Shown piece after piece: positions 5,411-8,447 of a stretch of 8,447 bases of DNA (positions within the stretch are counted from its first letter, which is position 1; the number at the start of each line of letters is the position of its first letter). The stretch comes from an uncultured Oscillospiraceae bacterium (lineage in GTDB: Bacteria; Bacillota; Clostridia; Oscillospirales; Acutalibacteraceae): assembly GCA_900553525.1 (NCBI GenBank), contig USDZ01000067.1:1-8447 (forward strand), read 5' to 3'. The notes beneath the pieces are model-generated. The model worked only from the letters and a program-made list of their open reading frames with translations. It did not search any database and had not been told where the DNA came from. The translations under genes were made by a program, and so were the position numbers.

Positions 5411-8026
5411 TTATTTGCCGTAATAGGCTTTCAAGTAAAGTTCCTTGATTTCGCTCATGAGAGGATAGCGAGGGTTCGCGCCGGTGCATTGATCGTCAAA
5501 CGCATTTTCGACCATCTCGTCCAGGGTGCTGAGGAAGGTCTCTTCGTCAATCCCGTAATCTTTGATGGACTTTTTGATACCGACCTTTTCTTTGAGCTCC
5601 TCAATGGCAGCGAGGAACTTTTCAAAGGTGTCCTGATCGTTTTTGCCCACGATCCCGCAGTAGTGGGCGCACTCCACGTAACGAGCGAGGGTATGCGGAT
5701 ACTGATACTGCGGGAAGGTTCCCATCTTGGTGGGCGCCTCTGCCGCATTGTAACGCATGACATAGGTCAAGACCAGGGCATTGGCCACGCCGTGAGGCAG
5801 ATGGTGGTACGCGCCAAGTTTATGAGCCATCGAGTGGTTGAGACCGAGGAATGCGTTGGCGAACGCCATACCGGCCATACAGGCCGCATCGGCCATTTTC
5901 TGCCGGGCGATGGGATCCTTCGCGCCGTTTTCATAGGCAGAGGGCAGATAGGTCATCACACTTTTCATGGCTTTCAGGGCGAGGCCGTCGGTGTAATCGC
6001 TGGCCATGACCGAAACATAGGCCTCCAGCGCGTGGGTCAGAACATCAACGCCCGACGCACTGGTCAGTCCCTTGGGCTGGCTCATCATGTTGTCCGCGTC
6101 CACGATCGCCATATTGGGCATGAGCTGATAATCGGCCAACGGGTATTTGACGCCGGTGGTCTCGTCGGTGATGACGGCAAAAGGCGTCACCTCGGAACCG
6201 GTACCGGAAGAGGTGGGAATCGCCACAAAATAGGCCTTTTGACCCATTTCGGGGAAGGTATAGACCCGCTTGCGGATATCCATGAAGTCCATTGCCATGT
6301 CGGCAAAATTGACTTCCGGATGCTCATACAGCACCCACATGATCTTGCCGGCGTCCATGGCGGATCCGCCGCCGAGCGCAAGGATTACGTCGGGTTCAAA
6401 GGCGGTCATCGCCGCGGCGCCCTGTTTGGCGCAGGCCAGGGTGGGATCGGGCGCCACCTCGTAGAAGCAGGTATGCTGAATCCCCATTTGATCCAGTTTT
6501 TCTTCGATGGGTTTCACATAACCGTTTTTGTACAGGAAGGAGTCGGTGACGATAAACGCCTTCTTTTTATGCATGACGGTACCCAGTTCGTCGAGAGCGA
6601 CCGGCATGCAGCCCTTCTTGAAGTACACCTTTTCAGGCGTCCGGAACCACAGCATATTCTCTCTCCTCTCGGCGACGGTCTTGATATTGAGCAGATGTTT
6701 GACGCCCACGTTCTCACTAACCGAGTTGCCGCCCCAGGAGCCGCAGCCCAGCGTCAGGGAAGGAGGCAGTTTAAAGTTGTAAAGGTCGCCGATGCCGCCC
6801 TGTGAGGAGGGGGTGTTGATGAGGATGCGGCAGGTTTTCATCGTCGCAGCAAAGCGGTCGATTTTATCCTTTTCATTGACCGGATCCACATACAGAGAAG
6901 AGGTATGTCCATAGCCGCCGTCGGCAATCAGCCGTTCGGCCTTGGCCACCGCGTCGTCAAAAGAATCCGCCTTGTACATCGCGAGAACGGGGGAGAGCTT
7001 TTCGTGGGCGAATTCCTCTTCCATGTCCACGCTTTCGACCTCGCCGATCAGGATCTTGGTCTCTTCCGGGACGTCCACATCGGCCAGGGAGGCGATGGTA
7101 TGGGCTTTTTGACCGACGATCTTCGCGTTGAGGGCGCCGTTGATGAGAATCGTCTTGCGGACCTTTTCGGTTTCCTGTGGATTCAGGAAATAACAGCCCC
7201 TGGCCGCAAACTCTTTTTTCACGGCTGCGTACACTTTTTTATGGACGATTACCGACTGCTCAGAAGCGCAGATCATGCCGTTGTCAAAGGTCTTGGAATG
7301 GATGATGGAGTTGACCGCCAGCAGGATATCGGCCGACTGGTCGATGATAGCGGGCGTATTGCCGGCCCCCACACCCAGGGCGGGCTTGCCCGAAGAATAG
7401 GCCGCCTTGACCATGCCGGGGCCGCCGGTGGCGAGAATGATGTCGGCCTCTTTCATGACCGCGTTGGTCAGTTCCAGGGAGGGAATATCGATCCAGGCGA
7501 TGATGTTCTCAGGCGCGCCGGCCGCCACGGCCGCCTCCAGCACAACCCGTGCCGCTTCAATGGTGCATTTTTTGGCGCGGGGGTGGGGACTAATGATGAT
7601 GCCGTTACGGGTTTTCAGAGAGATCAGCGTTTTGAATATGGCCGTGGAAGTCGGGTTGGTGGTGGGAATAACCGCCGCCACCACGCCGATGGGTTCCGCG
7701 ATCTTTTGGATACCGTAAGCCGGATCGCTCTCAAGCACGCCGCAGGTTTTGGTATTTTTGTATTGGTTATAGATATACTCAGCGGCATAGTGGTTTTTGA
7801 TGACCTTGTCTTCCACCACGCCCATACCGGTCTCCTCTACCGCCATTTTAGCCAGCGGAATCCGGTTCCGGTTGGCCGCGATGGCCGCGGCGTAAAAGAT
7901 TTTGTCCACCTGTTCCTGGGTATAGGTGGCGAAGATTTGTTGTGCCTCGCGTACCTGGCGCAGCTTTTCGTTCAGCGCGTCCAGATTGTCCACCAAGGGG
8001 ATGGCCTTTTGATCCTTTTTCTCCAT
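5411..8026 (-). CDS. adhE: Bifunctional acetaldehyde-CoA / alcohol dehydrogenase
   Basis: Encodes 871 residues, the usual length for fused AdhE (about 870-890). The N-terminal aldehyde dehydrogenase domain (about 1-440) reduces acetyl-CoA to acetaldehyde: VIPTTNPTS at 119-127, the cofactor-binding GVGAGNTP at 218-225, and catalytic Cys253 in MICASEQS. The C-terminal iron-dependent alcohol dehydrogenase (about 455-870) reduces acetaldehyde to ethanol: the NAD-binding LGGGSAMDAGK at 551-561, TSSGTGSE at 605-612, and metal ligands Asp661, His665, His731 and His745, aligned with the four known ligands of E. coli AdhE. Two NADH are spent per ethanol. The family assembles into cytoplasmic filaments (spirosomes). 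ATG 8026 is backed by GGAGG 9 nt upstream. It is a single-gene transcript with its own promoter, a likely Rex operator and its own terminator. All catalytic residues are intact; nothing suggests decay. Production of butanol as well cannot be excluded from sequence. Confidence 0.97.
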   Translation of the reverse strand: MEKKDQKAIPLVDNLDALNEKLRQVREAQQIFATYTQEQVDKIFYAAAIAANRNRIPLAKMAVEETGMGVVEDKVIKNHYAAEYIYNQYKNTKTCGVLESDPAYGIQKIAEPIGVVAAVIPTTNPTSTAIFKTLISLKTRNGIIISPHPRAKKCTIEAARVVLEAAVAAGAPENIIAWIDIPSLELTNAVMKEADIILATGGPGMVKAAYSSGKPALGVGAGNTPAIIDQSADILLAVNSIIHSKTFDNGMICASEQSVIVHKKVYAAVKKEFAARGCYFLNPQETEKVRKTILINGALNAKIVGQKAHTIASLADVDVPEETKILIGEVESVDMEEEFAHEKLSPVLAMYKADSFDDAVAKAERLIADGGYGHTSSLYVDPVNEKDKIDRFAATMKTCRILINTPSSQGGIGDLYNFKLPPSLTLGCGSWGGNSVSENVGVKHLLNIKTVAERRENMLWFRTPEKVYFKKGCMPVALDELGTVMHKKKAFIVTDSFLYKNGYVKPIEEKLDQMGIQHTCFYEVAPDPTLACAKQGAAAMTAFEPDVILALGGGSAMDAGKIMWVLYEHPEVNFADMAMDFMDIRKRVYTFPEMGQKAYFVAIPTSSGTGSEVTPFAVITDETTGVKYPLADYQLMPNMAIVDADNMMSQPKGLTSASGVDVLTHALEAYVSVMASDYTDGLALKAMKSVMTYLPSAYENGAKDPIARQKMADAACMAGMAFANAFLGLNHSMAHKLGAYHHLPHGVANALVLTYVMRYNAAEAPTKMGTFPQYQYPHTLARYVECAHYCGIVGKNDQDTFEKFLAAIEELKEKVGIKKSIKDYGIDEETFLSTLDEMVENAFDDQCTGANPRYPLMSEIKELYLKAYYGK

Positions 8027-8078
8027 GATCGGGTTCCTCCCATTTCTTCATGATACGGTGCGGCTGGTTGGCAATTGG

Positions 8079-8096
8079 TTGTTATTTTTTTAACAA
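8079..8096 (-). promoter_or_regulatory. Rex operator of adhE (predicted)
   Basis: The 18-nt palindrome TTGTTATTTTTTTAACAA (plus strand) matches the clostridial Rex consensus TTGTTAANNNNTTAACAA at 17 of 18 positions in one orientation, and the dyad extends one more pair to 8078/8097. It begins 4 nt after the -10 box and covers the predicted start point, so bound Rex would block RNA polymerase. Rex releases DNA at a high NADH/NAD+ ratio, so adhE should be induced when reducing power is in excess. That logic is established for Rex; binding here is inferred. Confidence 0.85.
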
Positions 8097-8100
8097 CTTC

Positions 8101-8129
8101 ATTATACGGCATCTGCCGTCCGCTGTCAA
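8101..8129 (-). promoter_or_regulatory. Perfect consensus sigma-A promoter of adhE
   Basis: Read on the minus strand: TTGACA (plus 8124-8129), 17-nt spacer, TATAAT (plus 8101-8106). All 12 positions and the spacing are ideal. The transcript should start near 8094 and carry a leader of about 68 nt. An unusually strong promoter under a repressor site suggests tight on/off control of a highly expressed enzyme. Confidence 0.92.
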
Positions 8130-8233
8130 CCCCGGTATATTCACGGTATTGAACAAGAAACAAACGAGGAAATTGGATGATATGTCAATTTTTCGCCGGT
8201 TGTTTTTTTAGGTAAGCGAACGAATCCATCCCC

Positions 8234-8262
8234 ATCTTAGCAAAACGTGTCGGCTTTGGCAA
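8234..8262 (-). promoter_or_regulatory. Possible second, distal adhE promoter
   Basis: On the minus strand TTGCCA (plus 8257-8262, 5 of 6), a 17-nt spacer and TAAGAT (plus 8234-8239, 4 of 6), with TG one base before the -10. It would start near 8227 and give a leader of about 200 nt running through the main promoter and Rex site. No structured element was seen in that leader between 8130 and 8230. Confidence 0.35.
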
Positions 8263-8285
8263 CTGCGCTCTCCGGAAAAACAGGT

Positions 8286-8325
8286 AAAAACCCAGGCGGA
8301 ATCCGCGCGGATCCCGCCTGGGTTT
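8286..8325 (-). terminator. Strong intrinsic terminator of the right-edge gene
   Basis: Arms 8288-8299 and 8314-8325 (core CCCAGGCGG/CCGCCTGGG) pair over 12 bp; after one A/C mismatch, ATCC/GGAT adds four more pairs around a GCGC loop. On the minus strand five T's follow (complement of 8286-8290). It begins 10 nt after the stop at 8336 and insulates the adhE regulatory region from that gene. Confidence 0.9.
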
Positions 8326-8335
8326 GCAAATCCGA

Positions 8336-8447
8336 TTATTCGTATGCTACGACATCCAGCCATTTCATGAGGAAATCCTTTTCCTCAGGGATCCCCTCGG
8401 TCAGGCGGGCGGCGGCGACGATGGGAAGCCACTCCTGAACGTATTTC
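8336..8447 (-). CDS. C-terminal end of a possible APH-type phosphotransferase (5' truncated)
   Basis: The last 36 residues of a minus-strand gene: an open frame enters from the right edge and ends at TAA (plus 8336-8338). The segment QEWLPIVAAARLTEGIPEEK followed by a helix with MKWLD resembles the C-terminal helix pair of aminoglycoside/choline phosphotransferase-like proteins of Clostridia, where a 'WLPVVAAARLxEGIPEE' pattern is common. The catalytic core lies outside the window, so the family is a tentative reading. A strong terminator right after the stop supports this being a true gene end. A plus-strand frame over the same stretch (8247-8438) has no ribosome binding site and reads through the terminator. 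Confidence 0.6.
   Translation of the reverse strand, partial: KYVQEWLPIVAAARLTEGIPEEKDFLMKWLDVVAYE

Noticed and set aside
5489..6805. 438-codon plus-strand frame opposite adhE
   Set aside because: It lies wholly antisense to an intact, conserved gene in a GC-rich genome; composition is odd (His, Gly, Arg rich) and no family motif is visible.
7848..8051. Upstream reading frame starting at ATG 8051 overlapping the adhE start out of frame
   Set aside because: No ribosome binding site before it; the visible GGAGG belongs to the adhE start, and the product is a frame-shifted copy of adhE codons.
6905..8053. 382-codon plus-strand frame opposite adhE
   Set aside because: Same reason: a mirror of adhE codons, without motifs, and it runs into the adhE promoter region.
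8183..8188. A second TTGACA on the minus strand upstream of adhE
   Set aside because: No -10-like hexamer at the right distance downstream.
1..8447. CRISPR arrays, insertion sequences, tRNA or rRNA genes
   Set aside because: I saw no regularly spaced direct repeats, no transposase-like protein with terminal inverted repeats, and no cloverleaf or rRNA-like segment.

Overview
The window looks like a chromosomal piece of a fairly GC-rich, fermentative, Gram-positive anaerobe of the Clostridia type. I infer this from a fused AdhE under an apparent Rex operator, strong AGGAGG-type ribosome binding sites, Shine-Dalgarno-led short operons with T-tract intrinsic terminators, and a dockerin-bearing secreted esterase. 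I do not name a genus.

Layout. (1) At 2-987 a plus-strand glycosyltransferase operon ends: the tail of one gene (probably a GT4-type enzyme) and a complete family-2 glycosyltransferase. (2) It converges on a minus-strand glycosyltransferase with C-terminal TPR-like repeats (1098-2195); a strong hairpin at 1049-1083 separates them. (3) From a shared intergenic region (2196-2489) a plus-strand pair is transcribed away: a secreted, multi-domain CE2-like SGNH carbohydrate esterase with a central dockerin-like module (2490-4475), and 13 nt later a signal-peptide/C-terminal-TM protein whose ectodomain looks cohesin-like (4489-5220). (4) Right after that stop codon comes about 120 nt of dense nested hairpins (5220-5340), a candidate structured RNA that I cannot assign with certainty. 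(5) The minus strand then carries adhE (5411-8026), with its own terminator at 5360-5400, a perfect consensus sigma-A promoter (TTGACA-N17-TATAAT) and an almost perfect Rex operator next to the predicted start point. (6) At the right edge a minus-strand gene ends (8336-8447, possibly a phosphotransferase), followed by a strong terminator.

How the genes may work together. The glycosyltransferases suggest a surface polysaccharide or glycoprotein locus at the left. The esterase and its neighbour could form a minimal two-gene 'dockerin enzyme plus membrane cohesin' unit that holds a deacetylating enzyme on the cell surface, a single-enzyme analogue of a cellulosome. AdhE disposes of NADH by converting acetyl-CoA to ethanol and is predicted to be derepressed when NADH rises. 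The most interesting items for follow-up are the dockerin/cohesin-like pair and the unassigned structured RNA at 5220-5340. All function calls rest on reading motifs by eye; no database search was possible.
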